Program-made: the position numbers and the translations under genes
Source of the DNA: Herbidospora mongoliensis
GTDB lineage: Bacteria; Actinomycetota; Actinomycetes; Streptosporangiales; Streptosporangiaceae
DNA: 64,000 nucleotides
NCBI RefSeq assembly: GCF_001570545.1
Contig: NZ_BBXD01000011.1
Location: 248,001 to 312,000, forward strand
Direction: 5' to 3'
Notes under the pieces: generated by a model
Told to the model about the DNA's origin: nothing
What the model saw: the letters and a program-made list of their open reading frames with translations, nothing else
The model's database searches: none
In this document: positions 42,849 through 51,340 of the stretch, piece by piece
Position numbering within the stretch: position 1 is the stretch's first letter
Layout of the letters: every line of letters begins with the position of its first letter

Positions 42849-44345
42849 TTAACGTCCCAGAACGGCCATCGCCGCGTTGTGACCGGGGATCCCGCTCACC
42901 CCGCCGCCGCGCCGGGCGCCCGCACCGCACAGCAGCAGGCGTTCGTGGACGGTCTCCACGCCCCAGCGGCCCTCTTCGGCGTAGGGCCAGGACAGGTCCT
43001 GGTGGAAGATGTGGCCACCCGGAAGCCCGGCGTCGTGTTCGAGATCGACCGGGGTCTTCGCCTCCAGGCACACCCCTTCCGGACCGGTCAGCAGCACGTC
43101 CTCGATCGGTTCGGCCAGGACCGAATCCATCGAGACGAGGGTGCGGCGAACCGCCTCCTCCTTGGCCCCCGGCCGGTCGAACAGCCGGGCGGGCATGTGC
43201 AGGCCGAACAGCGTCATCGTCTGAGCGCCGGATCTGCGCAGGTCGGCGCCGAGGATCGAGGGGTCGGTCAGCGAGTGGCAGTAGACCTCGGCGGGCGGCA
43301 ACGTGGGGATCTCCCCCGCCGACGCCTGCCGGAAGGCGAGCGCGAGCTGGTCGCGGCTCTCGTTGATGTGGAAGGTGCCGCTGAAGGCCTCGCGCGGGTC
43401 GACCGAGCGGTCCTTCAGCTCCGGCAGCCGCTTCAGCACCATATTGATCTTGAGCTGGGCGCCTTCCGGCCGCTCGGAGGGCTCCTCCCCCAGCAGTCGC
43501 GCGAGCGTGAAGGGGGGCAGGTTCGCGAGGACCTTCCCGCCGGTCACGGTGTGCTCGCCCGTCTCGTCTCGGTACGTCACCTCGCCCGTCGCCGGGTCGA
43601 TCGCGACCACCTCGGCGTTCACGCGGATCTCCGCGCCCGCCTTCGTGGCGATGGCGGCGAGCCCGCCCGTGACGGCGCCCATGCCGCCCACGGGGACGTT
43701 CCAGTCGCCCGTGCCGTCACCGATGACGTGGTAGAGGAAGCACCGGTTCGCCAGCAAGTCGACGTCGGGGTCGGCGAAGGTGCCGATGAGCGCGTCGGTC
43801 AGCACCACCCCGCGCACCACGTCGTTGGCGAACAGCTCGTTCACCACCTGGCCGATGGGGCGTTCGAACAGATCGGTCCAGGGCGCCCCGACCAGCTCCT
43901 TGAGGCGCTCGCGCGGGAGCAGCGGCTCGATCAGGGTGGGCGCGATCGCGGTCGCGGCGGCGGCCGTCATGGCGTAGAAACGACGCCAGGCGACGATCTC
44001 GTGGCCGCCCCCGGTGATGTTCGCGAACGAGGCGGCGGTGCGGTCCTCGTCGCCGCCGTCCACCAGAAGACCACCGGTTCCCACCGGGGTGTACGACGAG
44101 AAGCGCCGCCGCCGCAGATCGAGCGGCAGCCCGAGGTCTTTCACGACCTTGGAGGGCAGCAGGCTGACGAGGTAGGAGTAGCGCGACACCCGGGCCTCGA
44201 CGCCCGGGAAGGCCTGGGCCGAGACGGCCAGGCCGCCCACATGGCCGAACCGCTCCAGCAGGAGCACGCTCTTGCCGGCTCGGGCGAGATAGGCGGCGGC
44301 GACCAGGCCGTTGTGACCGGCACCGGCGATGACGACGTCGAACAT
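42849..44345 (-). CDS. CrtI/phytoene-dehydrogenase-like FAD-dependent oxidoreductase (second member)
   Basis: 498 residues from ATG 44345, chosen for GAGGGGATT 5-13 nt upstream. The FAD motif [20 protein letters not shown] starts at residue 2. C-terminal contacts include [20 protein letters not shown] and [20 protein letters not shown]. Same family as the enzyme at 29417 but clearly diverged and without pathway neighbours, so the substrate is unassigned. Confidence 0.87.
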   Translation of the reverse strand: MFDVVIAGAGHNGLVAAAYLARAGKSVLLLERFGHVGGLAVSAQAFPGVEARVSRYSYLVSLLPSKVVKDLGLPLDLRRRRFSSYTPVGTGGLLVDGGDEDRTAASFANITGGGHEIVAWRRFYAMTAAAATAIAPTLIEPLLPRERLKELVGAPWTDLFERPIGQVVNELFANDVVRGVVLTDALIGTFADPDVDLLANRCFLYHVIGDGTGDWNVPVGGMGAVTGGLAAIATKAGAEIRVNAEVVAIDPATGEVTYRDETGEHTVTGGKVLANLPPFTLARLLGEEPSERPEGAQLKINMVLKRLPELKDRSVDPREAFSGTFHINESRDQLALAFRQASAGEIPTLPPAEVYCHSLTDPSILGADLRRSGAQTMTLFGLHMPARLFDRPGAKEEAVRRTLVSMDSVLAEPIEDVLLTGPEGVCLEAKTPVDLEHDAGLPGGHIFHQDLSWPYAEEGRWGVETVHERLLLCGAGARRGGGVSGIPGHNAAMAVLGR

Positions 44346-44490
44346 GGTGAATCCCCTCGTTTCGTGGCTGGACGAAAACGGAGCGGGGCTAGAGACCGGT
44401 CTGCCAGTGGGGCTGCGGCTGGGACACCATGCCCGCACCCTACATTTGTGAGTGCTCTGGTACCACCTGCGACGTATGGGGAAATTTCAA

Positions 44491-45399
44491 ATGATCAAGC
44501 GTTCCGAGGAAGTGGCGACGGCGCTCGCGGAGGGCCGCCCCGTGGTGGCACTGGAGTCGACCATCATCTCCCACGGGCTGCCGCAGCCCAGGAACCTCGA
44601 AGTGGCGCGTGAGCTGGAGAATCTGGTGCGCGCGGGTGGAGCGGTGCCGGCCACGATCGCGGTGCTCGACGGGGTCGCGCGCGTCGGGCTGACCGACGAG
44701 GACCTGGTCCGGATCGCCACCGAGCCGGGCCTGCGCAAGCTCGGCTTCCGCGACCTGCCGCCGTGCGCCGCGCTCAAGCTGAGCGGCGCGACCACGGTCT
44801 CGGCGACCTCGTTCCTGGCCGCGCGGGCCGGCGTCCGGGTCTTCGCCACGGGCGGCCTGGGCGGGGTGCACCGGGGCTACACCTCGGTGCAGGACGAGTC
44901 GGCCGACATCGACACGCTGAGCCGCACTCGCATCACGGTCGTCTGCGCCGGCGTGAAGTCGATCCTGGACGTGCCCGCCACGCTCCAGCGCCTGGAGACC
45001 CGGCAGGTCACCGTGGTCGGGTTCCGCACCGACGAGTTCCCCGGCTTCTACCTGCACACCTCCGGCGAGCCGGTCGACTGGCGCATCGAGAGCGCCGAGG
45101 AGGCCGCCGGCATCATGCGCGCCCAGGACGCCTTCGGGGGCCCGGAGACCGCGCTGATCGTCGCGAACCCCGTACCGGAGGACGAGCAGCTCGACCCGGC
45201 CCTGCACGACCGCGTGCTCGCCGACGCCCTGCGCGCCGCCGAGACCAGCGGGGTGACAGGTCAGGCGATCACCCCCTACTTGCTGGAATACCTGGTCGAG
45301 GCCACCCAAGGCGCCTCACTTACCGCCAACCTCGCGGCAGTACGCGGAAACACCCGCCTCGCGGCGGAAATCGCGTCATCCTGGACGCCGGAGATCTGA
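44491..45399 (+). CDS. psuG: Pseudouridine-5'-phosphate glycosidase
   Basis: 302 residues from ATG 44491 (GGGGAAA 8-14 nt upstream; upstream in-frame starts lack a site). It hydrolyses or forms the C-C bond between uracil and ribose 5-phosphate in pseudouridine breakdown. Family motifs: VVALESTIISHGLPQPRN, VGLTDEDLVRIA, FATGGLGGVHRG with catalytic Lys region CAGVKSILDVPATLQRLET, and QAITPYLLEYL. A PfkB kinase follows 5 bp downstream, giving the complete two-step pseudouridine salvage pair. Confidence 0.94.
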   Translation: MIKRSEEVATALAEGRPVVALESTIISHGLPQPRNLEVARELENLVRAGGAVPATIAVLDGVARVGLTDEDLVRIATEPGLRKLGFRDLPPCAALKLSGATTVSATSFLAARAGVRVFATGGLGGVHRGYTSVQDESADIDTLSRTRITVVCAGVKSILDVPATLQRLETRQVTVVGFRTDEFPGFYLHTSGEPVDWRIESAEEAAGIMRAQDAFGGPETALIVANPVPEDEQLDPALHDRVLADALRAAETSGVTGQAITPYLLEYLVEATQGASLTANLAAVRGNTRLAAEIASSWTPEI

Positions 45400-45404
45400 G
45401 GGAC

Positions 45405-46328
45405 ATGGGAGGCCTTTTGGTGATCGGCGATGTCGTGACCGATGTCGTCGCCCTCCATCGTGAGCCGGTGGCCACGGGCACCGACACCGAGGCCGACATC
45501 ACGTTGCGGCCGGGCGGCTCGGGCGCCAACACCGCGGCGTGGGCGGCCCATCTGGGCGCCGACGCGCGGCTGCTGGCCCGCGTCGGGGCCGACACGGCGG
45601 CATGGCACCTGAACGCGCTGAGCGGCGTCAGAACCCATGTGACCGTCGACCCCGCCCGCCCCACCGCCGTCGTGATCGCCATGGTCGACGACGCCGGCGA
45701 GCGGTCGTTCCTGACGAACCGGGGCGCGGCGCGGCATCTGGGCCCAGGCGACTGGACCGACGCGCTGCTCGACGGCGTGAGCTGCCTCCACCTGTCCGGC
45801 TACCTGATGTGGACGCCGGAGGGGCTGGAGCTGGCCCGCGTCGCGATGCGGGCCGCCAAGGACATCACCGTCAGCGTCGATCCGGCGTCGACCAGGTTCC
45901 TGCACGAGTTCGGCGCCGAACGTTTCGTGGCCGAGACACGGGCAGCAGATGTGATCATCCCCAACCGGGACGAGGCACTCGTGCTGACCGGAGCCACCGA
46001 ACCCGAGCAAGCGGCCGAACTCCTCGGCGGCATCTATGGCACAGCGGTTGTGAAGCTCGGCCCGGCGGGCGCGCTTCTCGCCCAAGACGGGCGTATCGTT
46101 GCTCGGGCCGGTGCCGTCGCGGCGGGGCCGGGTGACCGCGTCGTTGACTCCACCGGCGCGGGAGACGCGTTCGCGGCCGGGTTCCTCACGGCGCGACTCG
46201 CGGGTTCCACCGGTTCCGAATGTCTCGAAGCGGGCTGCCGCGCAGGCAGGCGGGCCGTTGGCCTCGTCGGCGGCCGTCCCCCGGCCGTCAAGAACGCATC
46301 TGAGCTTTACCCTATTGACACCAATTGA
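45405..46328 (+). CDS. psuK: PfkB-family carbohydrate kinase, probable pseudouridine kinase
   Basis: 307 residues from ATG 45405 with GAGGGAC directly upstream. Ribokinase fold: the substrate glycine pair RPGGSGANTAAWAAHLGA near the N-terminus and the anion hole/catalytic Asp in DSTGAGDAFAAGF near residue 250. Position right behind psuG implies phosphorylation of pseudouridine, the first step of the pathway. Other PfkB substrates are possible on sequence alone. Confidence 0.88.
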   Translation: MGGLLVIGDVVTDVVALHREPVATGTDTEADITLRPGGSGANTAAWAAHLGADARLLARVGADTAAWHLNALSGVRTHVTVDPARPTAVVIAMVDDAGERSFLTNRGAARHLGPGDWTDALLDGVSCLHLSGYLMWTPEGLELARVAMRAAKDITVSVDPASTRFLHEFGAERFVAETRAADVIIPNRDEALVLTGATEPEQAAELLGGIYGTAVVKLGPAGALLAQDGRIVARAGAVAAGPGDRVVDSTGAGDAFAAGFLTARLAGSTGSECLEAGCRAGRRAVGLVGGRPPAVKNASELYPIDTN

Positions 46329-46392
46329 TAGCTTGCGGCGTAAGCTGCACCATTAGCAACAAGCGTCACTCTCGGGAGGGTGCGGTCAACCG

Positions 46393-48135
46393 ATGGACGC
46401 CGAGTCAACGATCTGCCTGAGCGATCTGGTTCCCGCCCTGCGCTGGAGCCGCCCCCAGCAGGTGGCCGAAATACTGGCCGATCCACGCCTCCCCGGCGGC
46501 TGGTGGGGCTCCGTCGCGCTGGGCCGTGCCCTCGGCACGACCGGAGTTGACTGGGTCTGCGAGCGGCTCGCCCGGCTCGCCGTGACCCATCTCGATCACC
46601 TGCCGCTGACCGACTTCATGCCGGCCCTGCAGGTGCACACCGTCGACCGGCAGCTGCCCGGCTGGCCCGACCCCGTCCGCTCGGTGATCATCGGCCTGGG
46701 CGGCTGGCAGCGCCTGCGCCGTCTCACCGCCGGCGACCTGGCGGCGCCGTCGTCCGCGGCCTCGCCCGAGACGGTGCTCACGGCGGTGTTCCAGGAGATC
46801 TTCGCGCACATCCGCATCGAGATCCCCGCCGACGCCGCCGCGCAGGCCCCCGCCCCGCAGCCAGTACAGCAGCAGGCCCCCAAGCAGCAGCCGGTGCAGC
46901 AGCCCGTGCAGCAGAAGGCCCCGGCCCAGCCGCTGTCGGCGCCCGTGCCGGCCGTCGAGGAGACCGGCATGATGGCCGCGATCCCGGCGCGCGGCCGGGT
47001 CAACGGCGTGAAACCGCCCCTCAACGGCACGCCCCTCGTGTCGGGCCCGCCGAAGGCGAAGGAACCCGAGCCCGCGCCGCTCAACACGGCCGAGCACCCG
47101 ATGGTCGGCCTGGTCGAGCACCTGTTCCGCGAGTGGAACCAGCTGGAGCGCGCGGTCGCCGCGCAGCGCCTGTTCGCCGCCGAGCCGATCAGCCTCCGCA
47201 CCCTCGCCCACGAGCTGGGCGTCGACCGTGAGCTGCTGTCGCAGGCCCAGCGCACCGCCGAGGAGCGGGTGCTGATGTGGCTGCGCTCCCCCGACTCCGC
47301 CGCCCTGACGGGCCACCTGTTCGGCCTCACCGAGTGGCTCGGCACCGCCGCCACCCAGGAACAGCTGATCGCCGCCGACGCCTCCCACCCGATCGAGGTC
47401 CCGGCGCTGCGTACGCCCCTGTGGCGCGTTTTGGTGACCCTCATGCCCGACCGCCGCCTGCAGGACGGCTGGCTCGTCGTGGGCGACCTGGGCGGCCTGC
47501 GCGACCGCACCCGCCAGCTGCTGTCGGCCCACGCGGCCGATGCCGACGTCATCGAGCTGCTCGGTCAGCTCGGCATCCGTTCCCACTCCGCCAAAGCTTG
47601 GATGGAAGCCCTGCCGAAGAGCCTCACGAACCCGTCCTCCGCCAACGGCGGAGCCCCCGTCGGCGACGCCCCGCTGCCTCGCCGGACCCCCGGCGCCAAC
47701 GGCCACCCGGCCCGTCCGGCGGGCGTTCCCATACCGAAGATGGCGCACAGCGGACCCGACCCGCAGACCGCGCTGGCCGCGCTCAACGCCCTCACCGGCG
47801 GCGCGCCGCGCCCGCACCTGGTGCCCAGCCCGCGCAGCACGCCGAGCCCGGCGTCCGACCCGCGCCGCTGGCAGCGCATCGACGTGACCAGCGGGCACCT
47901 GCGCGGTGAGCCGGTGGCGGTGCCGGAGAACTACGCGGCGCAGCTGGGCATGCGGCCCGGCACGCTGCTGTCGGTGACCGGCCCCGGCGACAACGCCGTT
48001 GTGCTCGTGTGGCGCGACCGGCAGCCGGTCTTCGACTCGCTGCAGCCGGTGCTGATGCGGTTGAACGCGCGGCCGGGCGACTCGGTCTACGTGACGGTCG
48101 ACGGTTACCGGCTGGACGCGCAGCTCACGTCTTAG
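46393..48135 (+). CDS. Unknown protein with Gln/Pro linker and sigma-4-like helix-turn-helix
   Basis: 580 residues, no family I can name. Residues 1-130 are a compact helical domain rich in Trp/Leu. About 150-240 is a Pro/Gln/Ala linker with QQ-PVQQ repeats. Around 245-300 lies a probable helix-turn-helix (EWNQLERAVAAQRLFAAEPI, LRTLAHELGVDRELLSQAQR) like sigma-factor region 4. A second Pro-rich linker follows, then a C-terminal beta-rich domain (YAAQLGMRPGTLLSVTGPGD to VTVDGYRLDAQL). The build suggests a cytoplasmic DNA- or nucleotide-associated regulator (inference). Preceded by TTGACA at 46315; 64 bp after the kinase gene. Confidence 0.75.
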   Translation: MDAESTICLSDLVPALRWSRPQQVAEILADPRLPGGWWGSVALGRALGTTGVDWVCERLARLAVTHLDHLPLTDFMPALQVHTVDRQLPGWPDPVRSVIIGLGGWQRLRRLTAGDLAAPSSAASPETVLTAVFQEIFAHIRIEIPADAAAQAPAPQPVQQQAPKQQPVQQPVQQKAPAQPLSAPVPAVEETGMMAAIPARGRVNGVKPPLNGTPLVSGPPKAKEPEPAPLNTAEHPMVGLVEHLFREWNQLERAVAAQRLFAAEPISLRTLAHELGVDRELLSQAQRTAEERVLMWLRSPDSAALTGHLFGLTEWLGTAATQEQLIAADASHPIEVPALRTPLWRVLVTLMPDRRLQDGWLVVGDLGGLRDRTRQLLSAHAADADVIELLGQLGIRSHSAKAWMEALPKSLTNPSSANGGAPVGDAPLPRRTPGANGHPARPAGVPIPKMAHSGPDPQTALAALNALTGGAPRPHLVPSPRSTPSPASDPRRWQRIDVTSGHLRGEPVAVPENYAAQLGMRPGTLLSVTGPGDNAVVLVWRDRQPVFDSLQPVLMRLNARPGDSVYVTVDGYRLDAQLTS

Positions 48136-48568
48136 GACGGAGCAGTTTGCGGTAGTAGGTGGCCGACACCTCGTAGCCGGTCGCCTTGTAGAACTCGGCC
48201 GCCCGGCGCGTGGCCAGCGAGACGTATCCGGCGTCGCGGCTACGCGCCCAGAGTTCGAACTCCCGCAGCAGGTGGCGGCCCAGACCGAGGCGGCGGAACC
48301 CGCTTTCGATGATGGCCTCCTCCACCCACGCGACCCGCCCGTTGGCGAACAGCGTCAGGTGGGTGAACCCCAGGAGATAGCCCCGGACCGTGCCGTCGAC
48401 GGTGGCCACGAGGAGACGCGCCTCCTCGTTCTCCAGGAGCTCCGGGAACGCGGCGTCGAAGGAGGCCCTTTCGGGCCGGAATGACACGGCGAACTCCCGG
48501 GCCAATGCGAAGATCTGCTCCGCATCGGTCTTCTCTGCTCTGCGAAGCTGGAGATCACCGGACGTCAT
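48125..48568 (-). CDS. GNAT family N-acetyltransferase
   Basis: 147 residues with the acetyl-CoA binding motif A: VEEAIIESGFRRLGLGRHLL (R-x2-G-x-G/A). The preceding strand is RLLVATVDGTVRGYLLG, and motif B is DAGYVSLATRRAAEFYKATG. Acceptor unknown. Overlaps the convergent 580-residue gene by 11 bp. Confidence 0.85.
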   Translation of the reverse strand: MTSGDLQLRRAEKTDAEQIFALAREFAVSFRPERASFDAAFPELLENEEARLLVATVDGTVRGYLLGFTHLTLFANGRVAWVEEAIIESGFRRLGLGRHLLREFELWARSRDAGYVSLATRRAAEFYKATGYEVSATYYRKLLRPKT

Positions 48569-48678
48569 GAGGCGACTCTAGGATCCGCCCGACCTGCACG
48601 TCCATCACCGGGATGCGGTCACCCGGCTACTCAGCCCACCCGAAACGCCCGCCTTAACGGAAGTTTAAGCAGGTGGGA

Positions 48679-48704
48679 AGTGGTACGTCCGGCCACGTAC
48701 CACT
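48679..48704. terminator. Perfect hairpin downstream of the Rieske lipoprotein gene
   Basis: AGTGGTACGT-CCGGCC-ACGTACCACT, a 10-bp perfect stem with a 6-nt loop, located between the Rieske lipoprotein stop (48732) and the convergently placed end of the preceding region. No T-tract follows, as is common for actinobacterial terminators. 48569-48678 shows no gene. Confidence 0.55.
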
Positions 48705-48731
48705 GGTGGTAATGGTGCCAAACTTTCGCAC

Positions 48732-49175
48732 TTATCCAAGCAGGATGGAGTCGCCCTCGACCTTGATCGGGACCTCCGGGAGCGGCGTGGGAGCGGGCCC
48801 GCCCTGGACCGAACCGTCGGCGATCGAGAACTGCGAGTTGTGGCACGGGCAGACGATCTTGTCGGCCTCGATGGTCTTCACCTTGCAGCCCTGGTGGGTG
48901 CAGATCGGGCTGAAGGCCTTGTAGGTGCCGGCCTCCGGCTGGGTGATCACGGCCTGCTCGGTGATCACGCCACCGCCGACCGGAACATCGGCCGTCGCGG
49001 CGATGGCGGCGCCACCGGCCGCGGGGGCGCTCTCCGCCGGAGCCGCCGCGGAGGTGTCGGCGGGGGCCGGCTCGGCGGCCGTGGGCTGCTCTCCCGAACA
49101 CGCCGCGACCGCGACGCCGACCCCGGCCAGCGCGGCGGTGCCGATGGCGCGGCGACGAGTGAGGTTCAAGTCCAC
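48732..49175 (-). CDS. Tat-exported Rieske [2Fe-2S] lipoprotein
   Basis: 147 residues from GTG 49175, favoured because GAAGGG lies about 7 nt upstream; ATG 49190 would add five residues. Tat signal LTRRRAIGTAALAGVGVAVAAC with lipobox Cys, then an Ala/Pro linker (AAEPAPADTSAAAPAESAPA), then a Rieske domain with CTHQGC and CPCHNSQF, supplying two Cys and two His to the cluster. Probable electron-transfer protein on the outer membrane face. Stands alone, so partner unknown. Confidence 0.87.
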   Translation of the reverse strand: MDLNLTRRRAIGTAALAGVGVAVAACSGEQPTAAEPAPADTSAAAPAESAPAAGGAAIAATADVPVGGGVITEQAVITQPEAGTYKAFSPICTHQGCKVKTIEADKIVCPCHNSQFSIADGSVQGGPAPTPLPEVPIKVEGDSILLG

Positions 49176-49279
49176 TTTGATGCCCTTCATGTGGGTTGCT
49201 GGATGTCATACACAGACAACCAGCAGCCGGGAGCGGACCCGAACGCTTGATCAGCTTTCTAAGGATTAATTAATCGTGG

Positions 49280-50431
49280 TCAGAGGCCTCCGAGGCCCAG
49301 TTCACGGGCGATGAGGAGGCGCTGGATCTCGCTCGTGCCCTCACCGATCTCCAGAATCTTGGCGTCCCGGTAGAAGCGGCCGACGGGGTATTCGTTCATG
49401 AAGCCGTAGCCGCCGAAGACCTGGGTGGCGTCGCGGGCGTTGTCCATCGCCGCGTTGGAGGCGACCAGTTTGGCGATGGCGGCCTCCTTCTTGAACGGCA
49501 GCCCCCGGAGCATCCGCTCGGCGGCGTGGTAGTAGGCCAGGCGGGCGGTGTGGGCGCGGACCTCCATGTCGGCGACCTTGAACTGCATGGCCTGGTAGTG
49601 GCCGATCGGGTGGCCGAAGGCGTGGCGCTCGGCGACGTACCGGACCGACTCGTCGACGCAGCCCTGGGCCAGGCCGACCGAGAGGGCGGCGATGGCGATC
49701 CGGCCCTCGTCCAGCGTCTGGAGGAACTGGGCGTAGCCCCGGCCGCGCTCGCCGAGGAGGTTGTCGGCCGGGACCCGGCAGTCGGTGAAGGACAGCTCGC
49801 GGGTGTCGCTGGAGGACCAGCCGACCTTCGAGTACTTCTCCGAGACTCCCAGGCCGGGGGTGCCGGCCGGGACGATGATCGTGGAGATCTCGGGCCTGCC
49901 GTCGGGCCGCCGCCCGGTGATCGCGGCGACCCCGATGAAGCCGGTGATGGAGGTGCCGGAGTTGGTGATGAACGCCTTCGAACCGTTGATCACCCATTCG
50001 TGCCCGTCGAGGACGGCCGTGGTCCGCATGCCGCCGGGCACGTCGGAGCCGCCGCCGGGCTCGGTCAGGCCGAACGCGCCGAGCAGCTCACCGGCCGCCA
50101 GCCTGGGCAGCCACTCGTCCTTCTGCGCGGCGGTGCCGAAGCGGTGCAGCGGCATCGCGCCCAGGGAGACGGCGGCCTCCAGGGTGATGGCGACGCTGGA
50201 GTCGACCCGCGCGAGTTCCTCCAGCGCGAGGCAGAGGGCGAAGTAGTCGCCGCCCATGCCGCCGTTCTCCTCGGGGATGGGCAGGCCGAACAGGCCCATC
50301 GCGCCCATCTTGCGGACGATCTCGTAGGGGAACTCGCCCTTCTCGTAAAGATCGCCGATGACCGGGGCGACCTCGTCCCGGGCGAACGCCTCGACGGTTT
50401 CGCGCAGGTCTTCGTGGTCTTCGGTGAGCAT
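49280..50431 (-). CDS. acdH: Acyl-CoA dehydrogenase, probable isovaleryl-CoA type
   Basis: 383 residues. FAD/substrate motifs: GAFGLTEPGGGSDVPGGM, ITNSGTSITGFIGVAA, QVFGGYGFMNEYPVGRFYRD and EIGEGTSEIQRLLIAREL. It is the last gene of the operon carboxyltransferase - biotin carboxylase - HMG-CoA lyase - dehydrogenase, matching the leucine pathway (isovaleryl-CoA to 3-methylcrotonyl-CoA). Its ATG abuts the lyase stop codon. Same operon order as in Streptomyces; substrate inferred from context. Confidence 0.88.
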   Translation of the reverse strand: MLTEDHEDLRETVEAFARDEVAPVIGDLYEKGEFPYEIVRKMGAMGLFGLPIPEENGGMGGDYFALCLALEELARVDSSVAITLEAAVSLGAMPLHRFGTAAQKDEWLPRLAAGELLGAFGLTEPGGGSDVPGGMRTTAVLDGHEWVINGSKAFITNSGTSITGFIGVAAITGRRPDGRPEISTIIVPAGTPGLGVSEKYSKVGWSSSDTRELSFTDCRVPADNLLGERGRGYAQFLQTLDEGRIAIAALSVGLAQGCVDESVRYVAERHAFGHPIGHYQAMQFKVADMEVRAHTARLAYYHAAERMLRGLPFKKEAAIAKLVASNAAMDNARDATQVFGGYGFMNEYPVGRFYRDAKILEIGEGTSEIQRLLIARELGLGGL

Positions 50432-51340
50432 TCAGGACTCCTGGGTGAGCGCGCGGACCACCGCGCTGGGGCTGGGCCGGCCGAGCTTCCCGGCGAGCCA
50501 GTGGCTGGTGGCGGCGAGGGCGCGGAGGTCGACGCCGTGGCGGATGCCGAGGCCGTCGAGCAGCCAGATCAGGTCCTCGGTGGCGAGGTTGCCGGTGGCC
50601 GACTTGGCGTAGGGGCAGCCGCCGATGCCGCCCGCGCTGGCGTCGATGACGGTGATGCCGTGGCGCAGGGCCTCGACGACGTTGGCGAGGGCCTGGCCGT
50701 AGGTGTCGTGGAAGTGGACCGCGAGCGGCCTCTCCCGGGGGAACGCGTCGAGCAGCGCGCCGACGTGCCCCGCGGTCGCGACGCCGATGGTGTCGCCCAG
50801 CGACAGTTCGGCGCAGCCGAGGTCGAGGAGCCTGCTGCCGACGTCCACGACCTGACTGATCGGGACGGGGCCCTCCCACGGGTCGCCGAAGCACATCGAG
50901 ACGTAGGCCCGGACCGTGAGACCGTTCTGCCGGGCTCTTTCCACCACCGGGGCGAACATGTCGAACTGGGTCTTCAGCGACCGGTTCAGGTTGCGCTGGG
51001 CGAACGTCTCGGTGGCGCTGCCGAAGATCGCGATCTCGGTGCAGCCGAGTTCGAGCGCGCGGTCGAGCCCGCGCTCGTTCGGGACCAGGACCGGATATCG
51101 GACGCGATCGTGTCTTTTGATGCTTTTCAGCAGGTCTTCGGCGTCGGCCAGCTGCGGGACCCACTTCGGGTGGACGAAGCTGGTCGCCTCGATGACCTTC
51201 AGGCCCGCCGTCGCGAGCCGTTCGACGAACTCCGCCTTGACCTCGACGGGGATGATCGTCTTCTCGTTCTGCAGGCCGTCGCGGGCGCCGACCTCGTAGA
51301 TCGTGACCGCTTCGGGCAGACCCTCGATCCTGTACGTCAT
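50432..51340 (-). CDS. hmgL: Hydroxymethylglutaryl-CoA lyase
   Basis: 302 residues of the DRE-TIM barrel family. The N-terminal signature is EVGARDGLQNEKTIIPVEVK with the catalytic Arg-Asp pair. The metal site His-x-His is in AVHFHDTYGQALANV, and the active-site Cys loop is ASAGGIGGCPYAKSATGNLA. It cleaves HMG-CoA to acetoacetate and acetyl-CoA, the last step of leucine degradation. Overlaps the biotin carboxylase gene stop by 4 bp. Confidence 0.93.
   Translation of the reverse strand: MTYRIEGLPEAVTIYEVGARDGLQNEKTIIPVEVKAEFVERLATAGLKVIEATSFVHPKWVPQLADAEDLLKSIKRHDRVRYPVLVPNERGLDRALELGCTEIAIFGSATETFAQRNLNRSLKTQFDMFAPVVERARQNGLTVRAYVSMCFGDPWEGPVPISQVVDVGSRLLDLGCAELSLGDTIGVATAGHVGALLDAFPRERPLAVHFHDTYGQALANVVEALRHGITVIDASAGGIGGCPYAKSATGNLATEDLIWLLDGLGIRHGVDLRALAATSHWLAGKLGRPSPSAVVRALTQES

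Noticed and set aside
46315-46346. TTGACA ... TAAGCT promoter before the 580-residue unknown gene
   Set aside because: The spacer is 20 bp, outside the usual 16-19, so I mention only the TTGACA and do not call a promoter.
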